The notes under the pieces are model-generated. The model searched no databases and was not told the DNA's origin. It saw nothing but the letters and a program-made list of their open reading frames with translations. Position numbers and translations under genes: made by a program. Positions 20,240-29,673 of a stretch of 64,000 nucleotides of DNA are shown in pieces. Source of the DNA: Roseiarcus sp963823165 (lineage in GTDB: Bacteria; Pseudomonadota; Alphaproteobacteria; Rhizobiales; Beijerinckiaceae); assembly GCA_963823165.1 (NCBI GenBank), contig CAWGKV010000034.1:124001-188000 (forward strand), in the 5' to 3' direction. Position 1 is the first letter of the stretch. The number at the start of each line of letters is the position of its first letter.

Positions 20240-21257
20240 ATGGAACTCGGGCTTCTGTCCAATTCCTTGCTGCAACCGAAGGTGAATTGGACGACGCTCG
20301 CGCCTCCACTGTTCGGCGCGCTCGCCGAACGGGCCGGCGTGCGGGTGGTCTCGCCGCCGCCGCTCGCGCTGGATCGGCGCAAGGATTGGGCGGCGGCCTG
20401 GTCGCAGGTGATGGCCTGCAACTCGGTCTTCTGGATCCAGGCGAGCGCTCGTCCGGAGCCTCCTGTTCACGTCGCGGCGCTTCTCAACCTGCGGGTTCGC
20501 CGCTCTGCGTTCGTTTTCGACGCGTGGAAGCCGAGTTCTGACGAGGATCGGCCTTCTTTCGACGGCGCAACGCCTGGATCCGTGTTTCGTTGCGTACCGC
20601 GAAGCCTATGAGGAGCTCAGGCGTCGATTCGTGTACGGGAAGTTTGAATGGCTGCCTTTCGGGGTCGACACGGACATATTTTACCCGCGCAATAAGAAAA
20701 AATCCGTCTTTGCGTTTTGGATGGGCCGACGCTACGAGCCATTGCATCAGGCGCTCATCGCCTATTGCGAGGCGCGCAACCTTCGCTACGCGTATTCCAT
20801 CGCGAATCTCAGCGCCGAGGAACTCGGACGGCTGACGTCGAGCGCGGAATATTTTCTTGTCACTCCGCCCGATCTGGACAATCCGAAGCGCACCGGGGGA
20901 TTCAGTCCGCTGGTAATGCGTTATTACGAAGGCCTTGCCGCAGGAACGCGCCTGCTCGGAGTTTTGCCCGCAAGCGGCGAATACGAATCGCTTCTGCCGA
21001 CGGACGCGATTTGCCAGGTCGCGCCCGACGGTTCGGACCTCGCTCGACGCCTCGATGAGGATCGCGGCGTGCGAGAGCACCAGCTCGCGGTCGAAGCGGC
21101 CTGCGGTTTGGTGCACGATCATCATTCCTGGCGACGTCGGGCCGAGCAGATCTTCGAGCGGCTGACCAGCGGCGCCGCGATCCGCGTCCGCATGCAGGCG
21201 AAAGCGGCTTTGGACGGGGCGCGGCCAAAGGTGTCCCACGCTTCCGGCCCATCATAG
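20240..21257 (+). pseudogene. glycosyltransferase split by one frameshift
   Basis: Starts at an ATG with GGAGGGG upstream. The first 98 codons (to FVFDAWKPS) and the portion from about 20537 (LTRIGLLSTAQRLDP, FVAYREAYEELRRR, WLPFGVDTDIFYP) belong together but lie in different frames. Removing one T in the TT at about 20536 joins them. The later part resembles a GT4-type enzyme: a GVDTDIFYPR-like hinge, and YYEGLAAGTRLLGVLP as the donor-binding E-rich loop. The restored protein is about 338 residues. It sits between the polymerase and an FkbM methyltransferase. Confidence 0.7.
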
Positions 21258-21329
21258 TTTTGACGGAGCCGACCGCTCGAGTTGTTGGAGATGGGCCGAC
21301 AGGAAGGACGCTAAAAATAGAGGAACGCT

Positions 21330-22247
21330 ATGGATGTCTTTACGAAATGGAATAGCCGGCTTTTTCAGGCGTTGCCCGGGTCAGCTAGCTGGTTCGTGCC
21401 AGTCCAAAGGATATACATGAAAGCGAATGCTATATTAAAACGCGATCGGACCGCGAAGACAATATTTGGGGATTACATCGATTGCCGTATCGATGATTAC
21501 ATCGACCGAAAGATATATTTTTTTGGCGTATGGGAGCCGAGGTTGACCAAGTATATGATGGAAACGATCAAGCCAAGCGATGTCGTCGTTGACGTCGGAG
21601 CAAATATCGGATACTTTACTGTGCTGATGTCGCGTCTGGTTACGAACGACGGCGTCGTTCTTGCAATTGAGGCGTCTCCATCAGCGTTTGGCAGGTTGCA
21701 AGCAAATATTCAGCGAAACGAATGCAAAAACGTGGTCGCGCGCGATATAGCGGCGTCTGACCGAAAAGGTGAGATTACCCTATTCCACACGGAGCACGGC
21801 GACAAGAACACGGGTTCAGCTACTATCCTCCAGGAACGGGGTGTAAGCGCCCTCTCTTCAGTCCCGTGCGACATATTTATGAACATTGTCGTCACCGCTG
21901 TCCCAATTGAGCGAATTGCGTTTATAAAAATCGACGTCGAAGGCGCCGAAGGGCCGATCCTGTCTGAGATCATTTCGAACAAAGACCGGTTCGCGTCTCG
22001 CTTTGTTGTGGTGTCCGAAATAAGCGATGAAAATTTGCATTTCATAGATGAGTTCAAAAAGTATGGATTCCAATGTTACTATTTAGACAATGATTATTCC
22101 TGGGAAGCGTACCTGAACGCCTCGGGCAAGACCGAAGTCACGCTTTTCCCGGTCGAAGATAAGCCCAAGCGGCCGCCGACAGCGGACCTCGTTTTCATAT
22201 ATCAAAGGCCGGGTAACAATCAGAACGCAACGGTTGAGGTCGAGTGA
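21330..22247 (+). CDS. FkbM-family methyltransferase
   Basis: A 305-residue SAM-dependent methyltransferase: VVVDVGANIGYFTVLMSRL near residue 90 is the SAM-binding motif I, LAIEASPSAFGRL is motif II and FIKIDVEGAEG is the FkbM signature. Probably O-methylates a sugar of the exported glycan. It starts with ATG after GAGGAAC. The gene is clearly AT-richer than the flanking DNA, suggesting recent acquisition. Last gene of the plus-strand polysaccharide run. Confidence 0.88.
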   Translation: MDVFTKWNSRLFQALPGSASWFVPVQRIYMKANAILKRDRTAKTIFGDYIDCRIDDYIDRKIYFFGVWEPRLTKYMMETIKPSDVVVDVGANIGYFTVLMSRLVTNDGVVLAIEASPSAFGRLQANIQRNECKNVVARDIAASDRKGEITLFHTEHGDKNTGSATILQERGVSALSSVPCDIFMNIVVTAVPIERIAFIKIDVEGAEGPILSEIISNKDRFASRFVVVSEISDENLHFIDEFKKYGFQCYYLDNDYSWEAYLNASGKTEVTLFPVEDKPKRPPTADLVFIYQRPGNNQNATVEVE

Positions 22248-22334
22248 CAGAAAGGTACGGCTGAAGGTCGACCGCGCGGGTCGCATGACGCACCGTTGAC
22301 TGCCATCATCCGCGCCTGTCAGCGGTTAACCGCA

Positions 22335-23270
22335 TTAAGTCTTGGTCGGATGCCCGGAATAAAAGCCGTAGCCGAGATAGTACCTCGGCGGTTGATAGTG
22401 GTTCTCGGCGGTGAAGGGCTCGGCGAAGTGCCCTTGCGCCAGTTCCTGTCGAACAAAAAATGCGTTTGATCCGATTATGTCACAGCCGACCAGCGCGTAA
22501 CCCTTTTCCGCCCCGAGCTTCGCCATCGCCGAAAGAGAAGCCCCCATCCAGTCTGTTTTTTGCCAAACATAATTATCGTCACGCGGCATGATCCATTCCA
22601 CCGGCGGCGGAAACTTAGCATTATATTCGATACATACGACCCTGGGTTCGATAGCGCTGATCGCTTTCCACACATGATAATCATTGGAATCGATATCGAT
22701 GACCAAAAGATCGACCGGTCCCGAGATTCCGCCGTCTTTAATGAGCGCGTCGATATTATCCGAAGTCACCATTGCGCGTCGAAAGACGAGCTTCCCCCCG
22801 TCGAGTTCCTTTTTCCAACGGCGTTTCAGAACGAGCTCGTTGTGCTCGAGCGAATCGATCCAAAGCCCGGACCAACCTTGCAGCAGCAGGTAAGCCGTAT
22901 TGTTCTCTACACCGTCGCCGCACCCGAATTCGACGAAGCGCCGGTCGGTTGTGCCAATGCGCTTGAATATCTCCGCGATGATTCCGTCCTCGTCTCCTTG
23001 TGAGTAGACCTTATAACCGGCGGGCTCGAGACGCTTGTCGCCTGAATAACGCTGGCGCAATTCATCTATCTGCCTCTGCATCAACACCATGAACGCCGCG
23101 TTCTGGCGAATACGAAGCAACCTGATCATCTGTCGCAGAGTACTGAGAATAGCCAAAACAAGCCCCTGAACGTCGCCTGCGCGCACGCTTAAAGCCGTCT
23201 GCACGTCCTTGAGCCGCACGGATACGCGGTCGGCAGATTGAGCCCCGCTCACGCGCGAGGCTGCTACCAA
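22335..23270 (-). CDS. methyltransferase-like protein of unknown substrate
   Basis: 311 residues; after a 100-residue helical start it has RFVEFGCGDGVENNTAYLLL and GLWIDS, a SAM-binding-like Rossmann beginning, then DLLVIDIDSNDYHVW. This resembles uncharacterised proteins found in polysaccharide loci. The C-terminus is rich in Tyr and Pro. Translation probably begins at TTG 23270, seven bases after the upstream gene's stop and behind AAGGCGAC. It forms a two-gene minus-strand unit with the next methyltransferase. Confidence 0.65.
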   Translation of the reverse strand: MVAASRVSGAQSADRVSVRLKDVQTALSVRAGDVQGLVLAILSTLRQMIRLLRIRQNAAFMVLMQRQIDELRQRYSGDKRLEPAGYKVYSQGDEDGIIAEIFKRIGTTDRRFVEFGCGDGVENNTAYLLLQGWSGLWIDSLEHNELVLKRRWKKELDGGKLVFRRAMVTSDNIDALIKDGGISGPVDLLVIDIDSNDYHVWKAISAIEPRVVCIEYNAKFPPPVEWIMPRDDNYVWQKTDWMGASLSAMAKLGAEKGYALVGCDIIGSNAFFVRQELAQGHFAEPFTAENHYQPPRYYLGYGFYSGHPTKT

Positions 23271-23276
23271 GTCGCC

Positions 23277-24086
23277 TTAGTTTGGCTTCCTATTTTCGAG
23301 GACGAAGATCAAATGCGGCGGTAACGCCTCTCGCTCCAGAATATTGAAGCCTACGTTATCGAACAACTTGGCGCCGGACTCAAGCGTAAACGTATGATGA
23401 TGAAGACGACGGTTATGGTAATTTTTCAGCGCGAACTCTTTCAGCGCCTGTGGGTGCGGCGGGTCCTTCGGGCCCAATAATCTAGTATAGTCAGTCAACA
23501 TGACGGCTTCCTCAACGTGGGTGAGATCGGTTTCATCGATATCCTTGTTGAAATCATCCATGAAGTGATCAAGGGTAGTCGTCGGCCGAAACCGATCGAA
23601 AATCTGCCTCTGATCCGGTAAGACGACGATAAACAATCCATCCGGGCAAACTACGCGCTTCCATACGTTTAGCGTCTTTATGGCGTTGGCGCAATGTTCG
23701 AGGACGTGGGAGGATATGAGAAACTCGTATTGTGCGGGTGCAATCGGTCTCAAGTCGGAGGCCTCCAGAAAAAATTGCTCGCCGGCAGGACTTCCTGCGC
23801 TGAAGCGAAACGTTTGCCCTGCCGTCAGCTTGCCTTCCCAGACGGTTTCATCAGAATAAGTGACGTTATCGAGCGTGACGCTCCGGTGATAGACCGGAAT
23901 AGCGCCCCAAGAGTTGAATATCCGTGAGGGACCGCCGATTTCCAGACCGTGCCGGCCGTCGAGTCGGGGCAGGTAACGCTTAGCAGTGAGCGATCTGCGA
24001 GGCCTAACGCGCGCGTACAACTTTGCGACAGTACCGGTCGCTCCATTCTTCCGTATGACCGAGACCGCTCTGGCCAAGTTGACCAT
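23277..24086 (-). CDS. SAM-dependent methyltransferase
   Basis: About 269 residues starting MVNLARAVSV. It has HGLEIGGPSRIF (glycine-rich motif I), EFLISSHVLEHC (motif typical of Methyltransf_11), and LFIVVLPDQRQIFDRFRP. Likely a sugar or polyketide-type methyltransferase; the polysaccharide context favours a sugar. ATG 24086 is chosen over 24113, which adds nine residues of no clear relation. The paired downstream gene follows within 7 bp. Confidence 0.75.
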   Translation of the reverse strand: MVNLARAVSVIRKNGATGTVAKLYARVRPRRSLTAKRYLPRLDGRHGLEIGGPSRIFNSWGAIPVYHRSVTLDNVTYSDETVWEGKLTAGQTFRFSAGSPAGEQFFLEASDLRPIAPAQYEFLISSHVLEHCANAIKTLNVWKRVVCPDGLFIVVLPDQRQIFDRFRPTTTLDHFMDDFNKDIDETDLTHVEEAVMLTDYTRLLGPKDPPHPQALKEFALKNYHNRRLHHHTFTLESGAKLFDNVGFNILEREALPPHLIFVLENRKPN

Positions 24087-24398
24087 AGACAACTCCCCTA
24101 CGCCTCCGGACACGCCCGCAAAAGGCCATCCGACGATCGACCTCTACGAAAAAGTCGCCCACGGCGAAACGGCTCTGCGTCGTGGCTGCGAATTGCCATT
24201 GTTCGAAAGCTTTGTGGGCGAATAATGTCAATGGGGCATTATAGAACTACGGAAAACGGAGTGGAGCCCGACGTGAGACAGGGATAGTGCTGGACAGTTA
24301 TCCGACGCTAAAAGGTCTGAGGGATCAATTCGTGCGCAACGATCCCAACGCCTCGCGGGTCGGGATCGGCGAATTTCAGACGAAAAGCGGAGCTCGCT

Positions 24399-26366
24399 TC
24401 AGACGAAACTGAAGTGGGACGGATTGGCGGCGATCGTCGCGGAGCCGACCCCGGCCAGGGTGAGGCTGTCGCCGCGGGAATCCAAAATCGTCGTCCCTGA
24501 CGCCCCAGACGCCTGCGCGAGGACCGCCGCCAGATCCTGAGCCTGGGTCATGCCGGAGTTCAGATAGGAGAAGGACGACGTCTTCAGCTGAATCGTGTCC
24601 GTGTTCGGATCGAACCCGTTGATCGTCTCCGATCCGAAATTCGCGCCGAACTTGAACGTTTCCCCAGTCTGGTTGCTCGCTTGAACGACTTCGTTCGGAT
24701 GCTCGCCGAGCGAGAAACTGCTCGTCCCGACGCCGATGCTTTCGGCGCCTGAACCGCGCGTGATGGTCAGGCTCCCGGCCTGAAGATCGAGCTCGTTCGC
24801 GGTCATGCTGAGGTTGAGGTTGTCGGCCTGGAGATAGCCGCCGCAATTGATTGCTTCGAAAGACGAATAGGGCCGGCCAGACACGTTGGTATAGGCGTAT
24901 TCCATCGCCGAACCCGCCGCTGGTTTGATCTTCGTCACGCGGAGCGACGCCCCCGCCGCCATATCGGCGCTCGACTGCGCCGCGGTCAGGGCGAAATTGG
25001 CCGCCGTCAGGTTCAGCAGTCCGTTGAGCTGTATCTCCATATCGGGCGAGGTGTCGCCGGCGAGCGCGACATACACGTCGGTGAAGTTGTGGGTTGGATC
25101 CTGCTGGTAGCGCACCTGCCCGCCGCCCGAGCCGGTGAAGGCCGCCGTGCCGACGAAGCTGAAATTCTGAACCCCGGCAGTCGCGACGTCGGCGTCGATG
25201 TTGCTGAGATCGATGACATCCTTCGCCGGGTCGAAACCCGCGACGCAATCGCAGCCCTCCCCATTGGGAGTGGAATCCGAAATGGCGAGCTCGGTGACGA
25301 TGTTCGCGCCCGGCCCGCAGTTCATGTATTGCCGGCCGTAGCCGCCGACGAAATTGGTTTCGCTGGTCGACCCATAATAGCCGGCATACAAGTGCGTTTG
25401 ATTGTAGCCGGAGTAGAGTGTGGTGGGGAGCGACGAGGAGTTGATGATGTTGCCGCCGGTCGACGTGACGAGGTTGGCGGTCGGAACCGGGTCGTCGTAG
25501 GCCGACCAGGCTTCGGTGGAGAAGATTGGCTGGGTCCAGTCGAAGATGACATTCCCGGTTTGGGTCAAGCCGTTCACGCCATTCATCGCGCCGGGATAGA
25601 AGGCGGCGACTTTGCTGAAGCCGATGTAATTGTCGCTCACCGAGACGTTGGTGTAGGCGCTGGCGTCGTCGACGGTGTAGGTACCCCCGAGCAGATAATT
25701 GCCCGAAACCGTCACGTCGCTCACCGGGCCTTGTATGGTATCGAGGAAAATCGCGAAGTTCGTGCCGGTGGCGGCGTCCGCATTGGGGGTCCAGTCGACG
25801 AAATTATTGGTCACCGACACGGGGCCTGTCGTATTGCCCACGACAATCGCGTCAGCATGCGCGCCCGTTCTGTAGCCCCCGCCGGAGAAGGAGTTGCCGG
25901 TCACCACGCCGGCGCGGATGGACACCGCCCAGTTAGCCGTGTCGACGAAGCTGTTGTTTTCGACCGTGATGGCGTCCGTTGATTGGACAAACGCCGCCAG
26001 CGAACTCGAGTATTTGGGGCCGGTGAACGTGCAATTCTCGACCGTCGCGCCGCTCGCGCCTGACTCCTGGACGAGCGAGTAATACCCCGTGGTGCCGGAG
26101 AATGTGCAGTTCTCGACCGTGACGTTGTTCACCCCGATGTCGAGGGTCACCGAGCCGAAATTGATCCCGTTGAGAACGGCGCCGGCTTTTGTGACGATGA
26201 CGCGATTGTGAATTGGATCGTAGATCCAGGGCGCCCCCTGAGGCGGCGACAGGGCGGAAATCAGATCCCCGACGGGACGCAGGTTGCCCGTGGGCGTGTC
26301 GACGCCCGGCAACACGGCGCCCGGATCGGCATTGCGCAGCATCTGGAGTTCTTGGCTCGTATACAT
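24399..26366 (-). CDS. secreted right-handed beta-helix protein with repeat C-terminus
   Basis: 655 residues without a classical signal peptide. Residues about 60-290 are parallel beta-helix repeats (VTVENCTFSGT, ITVENNSFVDT, VTVSGNYLLGG), as in pectate-lyase and epimerase folds. From about 370 there is a serralysin-like C-terminal segment (DVIDLSNIDADV, LTAANFALTAAQ) and a final block ending LTLAGVGSATIAANPSHFSF V. Such ends are typical of type I secreted proteins in alphaproteobacteria. It may bind, cleave or epimerise the exported polysaccharide; no catalytic residues could be assigned. ATG 26366 has GAGG six bases upstream. Confidence 0.75.
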   Translation of the reverse strand: MYTSQELQMLRNADPGAVLPGVDTPTGNLRPVGDLISALSPPQGAPWIYDPIHNRVIVTKAGAVLNGINFGSVTLDIGVNNVTVENCTFSGTTGYYSLVQESGASGATVENCTFTGPKYSSSLAAFVQSTDAITVENNSFVDTANWAVSIRAGVVTGNSFSGGGYRTGAHADAIVVGNTTGPVSVTNNFVDWTPNADAATGTNFAIFLDTIQGPVSDVTVSGNYLLGGTYTVDDASAYTNVSVSDNYIGFSKVAAFYPGAMNGVNGLTQTGNVIFDWTQPIFSTEAWSAYDDPVPTANLVTSTGGNIINSSSLPTTLYSGYNQTHLYAGYYGSTSETNFVGGYGRQYMNCGPGANIVTELAISDSTPNGEGCDCVAGFDPAKDVIDLSNIDADVATAGVQNFSFVGTAAFTGSGGGQVRYQQDPTHNFTDVYVALAGDTSPDMEIQLNGLLNLTAANFALTAAQSSADMAAGASLRVTKIKPAAGSAMEYAYTNVSGRPYSSFEAINCGGYLQADNLNLSMTANELDLQAGSLTITRGSGAESIGVGTSSFSLGEHPNEVVQASNQTGETFKFGANFGSETINGFDPNTDTIQLKTSSFSYLNSGMTQAQDLAAVLAQASGASGTTILDSRGDSLTLAGVGSATIAANPSHFSFV

Positions 26367-26695
26367 GAAAAACCTCACCTGGAACCGAACACTCCAGCCA
26401 TGTTAAGAACAATTCATTGCGCCTCCGTTGGCCGAAAGACTATAGCTTTAACAATTGTCCAGTTCGTCCCCGAGTTACCAGCCGAGTAACCACACTGGCC
26501 ATTGGCTGTATTAAGCCTAGACTAAGACTAGCATGGCGCGGCGTCGACAACAATTGGATAAAACGACGCGTCAATTGTGGGACTATCTGGGACGAAAGGC
26601 GATCCCAACGCCAGTTCTGGCCGTCGCGCCGATCCGGCCATTGGCCGCAGCGCGAACATAGGCGCTTGCCGCGCGTCTTGAACGGCGGATATCCT
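26367..26695. other. intergenic between the two beta-helix genes
   Basis: About 330 bases, AT-richer than the surroundings, holding the ribosome site and presumably the promoter for the gene on the left. No ORF or RNA motif is supported. Confidence 0.4.
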
Positions 26696-27808
26696 TCAGT
26701 GCGCCGCGCCGGTGCAGGCGCCGGCATCGACGTGCGGGTCGTTCGGGGCGACGAGGTTGACGTTGCCTTTCGAGATCTCCGTCCCGATCTTTCCGTGCGG
26801 GCCGATACAGCCGAACGCCCCGGTCGGGTCATAATAGTTTTCCGTCCGGGTGACCGTGTCGACGCTTGTCGCAACCACCTGGTCGAGCCACGCGACCGAC
26901 GCCCGTTTGCCTTGATATATAGGTTTGTTGGCGATGAGGACGTTGCGACTCTTGGTCACCGAAGAGAAATGCGAGTGAGGGAAATACGAAACCGGATCCC
27001 AGGCCGAAACGGCGGGATAGGGTACCTTCGCCGGCTGAAGCATCGTGTTGTCCGCAAACAGAAAGCTCGGCGACGCGCCGGAGGCGGAGTTCGACAGGTC
27101 GAACTCCGCGTGGGCCGTGTTGCCCCAGATGCCCTCGGCGTAGTTGCCCCGATAGACGACGCTCACCGCGACTTCGGCCTGGACCGCGCGCGCGGCGGTG
27201 TTGAAAAAGGCGTTGTTCTCGATCGTCACGCTGCCCCTGGTTCTCCACTGGACCTCGTGCTGCATGCACCTCCAGATCGGGTCGCACTCCGGCCATGATT
27301 CCAGCACCCCCGCCTTGCCGTCGACGTCGTTGTGTTCGAACACGAGATTGGCCCCCGTCACGCCGTCCGAGGCGACCAAAGCAGAGCCCGGTCCCGTCTC
27401 GCAGGCCGGCCCGTCGGCGAATTTCGAATTGCTGATGGTGACCGTGCCCGACAGGCGGGGGTCGAACACGGCCTGAACGCAGCCGTGGAGGCTGAAATCG
27501 AGGCGGTCGAGCGTTACGTCCTTCAGCGGAGGGCCACACACCACCCAGTTCCTCTTCGGCAGATATGCGCATCCGGCGGGCAGGACGCCCGGCGCAAGCG
27601 GATCGCGCTGCCCCTCGGCCGCGGCCCCGACCGGATAATCGACGCCGGCCACCCGCCACGGGGGGCGCGTCCAGTAATGCTGACCGCTTTGCGGCGCGTA
27701 CGACGTGAAGAAATCCGGATGCTGCACTTCCGCCGCCGCCGGCCAGACGCAAAGACTCGCAGAGACTGCGAGCGCCGGTCCGCGAAGCCTCATTCCGCTG
27801 GCCCTCAT
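26696..27808 (-). CDS. exported beta-helix protein
   Basis: About 370 residues with a Sec signal peptide (MRASGMRLRGPALAVSASL, cleavage near AAA/EVQ). The body contains parallel beta-helix turns (GTVTISNSKFADGP, ANLVFEHNDVDGK, GSVTIENNAFFNTA, VSVVYRGNYAEG). There are several Cys, suggesting disulphides in the periplasm. Related in fold to the neighbouring beta-helix protein but with a different export route and no repeat tail. Function is unknown; the locus suggests glycan binding or processing. Start chosen at the first Met of the signal peptide, with AAGGAAAAG upstream. Confidence 0.7.
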   Translation of the reverse strand: MRASGMRLRGPALAVSASLCVWPAAAEVQHPDFFTSYAPQSGQHYWTRPPWRVAGVDYPVGAAAEGQRDPLAPGVLPAGCAYLPKRNWVVCGPPLKDVTLDRLDFSLHGCVQAVFDPRLSGTVTISNSKFADGPACETGPGSALVASDGVTGANLVFEHNDVDGKAGVLESWPECDPIWRCMQHEVQWRTRGSVTIENNAFFNTAARAVQAEVAVSVVYRGNYAEGIWGNTAHAEFDLSNSASGASPSFLFADNTMLQPAKVPYPAVSAWDPVSYFPHSHFSSVTKSRNVLIANKPIYQGKRASVAWLDQVVATSVDTVTRTENYYDPTGAFGCIGPHGKIGTEISKGNVNLVAPNDPHVDAGACTGAAH

Positions 27809-27871
27809 GACAGCAACACTTTTCCTTCGTTCCCATAGAGCAGAACCGGCTACGGGAAGCAAACTTCAGCT

Positions 27872-28147
27872 TCAGACGAAACTGAAGCGGGGCGGATTGG
27901 CGGAGATCGTCGTGGCGCTGACCCCGGCCAGACGCAGATGCTTGAAATTACTGGTGTTTTGCAGCTGGGCGAGATTTTCCTTCTCCCTCCGCAGAGCCTG
28001 TGTTATTGTTCCTGCTTCGTTCCATAGAAGTCGCCGATGGCGAATTTGCAGCCAGCCGGAGACCGGTCGGCCGAGGCTCGCCGGGAGGGGCGGGAAAAAG
28101 AGATATGCGCGCCGCGCCGGGTCGACAAGCGCAACCCGTTGACTCGT
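27872..28147 (-). pseudogene. fused gene remnants left of the IS
   Basis: An open frame runs out of the IS target duplication. It begins (T)SQRVAL, the continuation expected for the chain-length gene on the far side of the IS, then becomes unrelated, and ends LRLAGVSATTISANPPRFSFV, a near copy of the last residues of the beta-helix protein ending at 24399. It therefore seems to be a scar of deletion and fusion, not a working gene. Confidence 0.55.
28138..28147. repeat. left copy of the IS target duplication
   Basis: GTTGACTCGT abuts the left inverted repeat; GTTAACTCGT abuts the right one at 29404-29413. Nine of ten bases agree, and ISAs1 elements are known to duplicate 8-10 bp. The one mismatch suggests an older insertion. 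Confidence 0.8.
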
Positions 28148-29403
28148 CAGGGCAATCGGGTGAAGGAAGTTGGTGACAAACGGCGAAAGTGCTGAATCCA
28201 TGACGACCCTCGATTCGCATCAGAGGGGCGAGGTATGGCCGAGGCGACAGTCGACTGCGCGGCGTTTGACGAAACCGTAGTTTTTCTAAGTCATTTCAGG
28301 GATCTGAAGGATCACCGCCAGCAGGGGAAGGTGGACTACCCGCTGGAAGAGATCCTTCTCCTCTGCCTGATCGCCGTCCTGGCCGGCGCGGAGACCATCA
28401 CCGACATCGCCCTGTTCGGCCGCAAGAAGCTGGACTTTCTGCGCCGCTTCCGCCCCTTCGCCAACGGCACGCCGGCGCACGACCATCTTGGCGATATCCT
28501 CGCCGTGCTGGATCCCGAGCAGTTCCAACGCTGCTTCGTCGCCTGGGCAGCCGCACTGACCGGAACCCCCGAGGGGGTCATCGCCATCGATGGCAAGACC
28601 GTCCGGCGGTCCGGCCAGAAGCGGAAGGGCCAGGCGCCAATCCACATCGTCTCCGCCTTCGCGGCCCGCCAGCGCCTGGTGCTCGGCCAGATCAAGGTGG
28701 CAGAGAAGTCCAACGAGATCGTCGCCATCCCCAAACTGCTGGACCTGCTGGTCATCGAGGGGGCGATCATCACCATCGACGCCATGGGGTGTCAGCGCGA
28801 CATCGCGCAGACAGTGGTGGAGAAGAAAGCCGACTACGTGCTGGCGCTGAAAGGCAACCAGGGATCGCTGCGCGAGGACGTGGAACTGTTCGTGGCCGAG
28901 CAGAAAGCCGCCGGTTTCAGGGACACAACGATCAGTCGCAACCAAACGGTGGATGGCGATCATGGCCGCATCGAGACCAGGACCACGACCGTCATTCACG
29001 ACATCGGCTGGCTGCAGGAGCGCCACAACTGGCCGGGATTGAAGGCCGTGGTGGTGGTCGAAAGCGAGCGGGACACCGGCGACAAGATCGAGCGGGAGAC
29101 CCGCTTCTACCTGACGTCGCTGGCGCTGATGGCGTGCATGCTGGGGCCGATCGTCCGCAGCCACTGGGCGATCGAGAATAGCCTGCACTGGATCTTGGAC
29201 ATGGTGTTCCGCGACGACGAGTGTCGGCTGCGAACCGATCACGCACCCGCCAACTTCTGTATGATCAAGCACATGGCGCAGAACCTGATCCGATTGGCTC
29301 CCGGAAAGGCTTCCCTGCGGCTCAAGCGAAAGACCGCCGGATGGGACGACGACTTCCTCGCCAGCCTGATCATCCGGTAAAAAAGCTTCACCCGATTCCC
29401 CTG
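28148..29403 (+). mobile_element. ISAs1-family insertion sequence, complete
   Basis: 1256 bp bounded by 18-bp inverted repeats that match at 17 positions: CAGGGCAATCGGGTGAAG on the left (28148-28165) and the complement of CAGGGGAATCGGGTGAAG on the right (29386-29403). It carries one intact transposase gene and is flanked by a 10-bp target repeat. It lies inside the chain-length determinant gene, cutting it after codon VTS. Confidence 0.92.
28235..29380 (+). CDS. ISAs1-family transposase
   Basis: 381 residues, the normal length for the family and apparently intact. It has the N-terminal DDE-associated domain (FRDLKDHRQQGKVDYPLEEI) and a catalytic triad: Asp119 in IAIDGKTVRRS, Asp182 in ITIDAMGCQRDIA and Glu314 in HWAIENSLHWILDM. 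The ATG has GAGGGGCGAGG upstream. It catalyses movement of the surrounding element, so the copy may still be active. Confidence 0.95.
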   Translation: MAEATVDCAAFDETVVFLSHFRDLKDHRQQGKVDYPLEEILLLCLIAVLAGAETITDIALFGRKKLDFLRRFRPFANGTPAHDHLGDILAVLDPEQFQRCFVAWAAALTGTPEGVIAIDGKTVRRSGQKRKGQAPIHIVSAFAARQRLVLGQIKVAEKSNEIVAIPKLLDLLVIEGAIITIDAMGCQRDIAQTVVEKKADYVLALKGNQGSLREDVELFVAEQKAAGFRDTTISRNQTVDGDHGRIETRTTTVIHDIGWLQERHNWPGLKAVVVVESERDTGDKIERETRFYLTSLALMACMLGPIVRSHWAIENSLHWILDMVFRDDECRLRTDHAPANFCMIKHMAQNLIRLAPGKASLRLKRKTAGWDDDFLASLIIR

Positions 29404-29413
29404 GTTAACTCGT
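29404..29413. repeat. right copy of the IS target duplication
   Basis: GTTAACTCGT, pairing with GTTGACTCGT at 28138-28147 (9 of 10 identical). Both belong to the interrupted coding sequence on the minus strand, where the uninterrupted reading is VTS then QRVAL. Confidence 0.8.
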
Positions 29414-29640
29414 GACCAGCTGAAGTATGTTCCCTTGCATCAGTCCCAACAAGGCAGCTCCCGTCGTCGACTCGGTAACAGGATCGATGCTGCCTGGGTC
29501 CAGCTCGCCGTCGCGACGGCGTCGTATCGCCCGGGTACGAACAGCAAGGCCCCCGCGCCGACCACAACGCTCGCTATCAGCGCCAGCACGGCGATCCATC
29601 CGCGACGCCAAAGAAGGATGAACGCTTGGCCAAGCAACAC
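29414..29640 (-). pseudogene. polysaccharide chain-length determinant (Wzz/EpsF-like), frameshifted and IS-disrupted
   Basis: Begins at GTG 29640 with AAGGAG seven bases upstream. The first membrane helix (WIAVLALIASVVVGAGALLF) and PGRYDAVATAS are those of Wzz-domain inner-membrane proteins that set polymer length. At about 29510 the frame shifts; the other frame continues LDPGSIDPVTESTTGAALL and GNILQLVTS up to the IS. Beyond the IS only SQRVAL remains, so most of the periplasmic coiled coil and the second helix are missing. It cannot work as a chain-length regulator. It is divergent from the next glycosyltransferase. Confidence 0.75.
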
Positions 29641-29673
29641 CAGTCAACTCCTTGGTGCATGAGAGGGAGGGCC

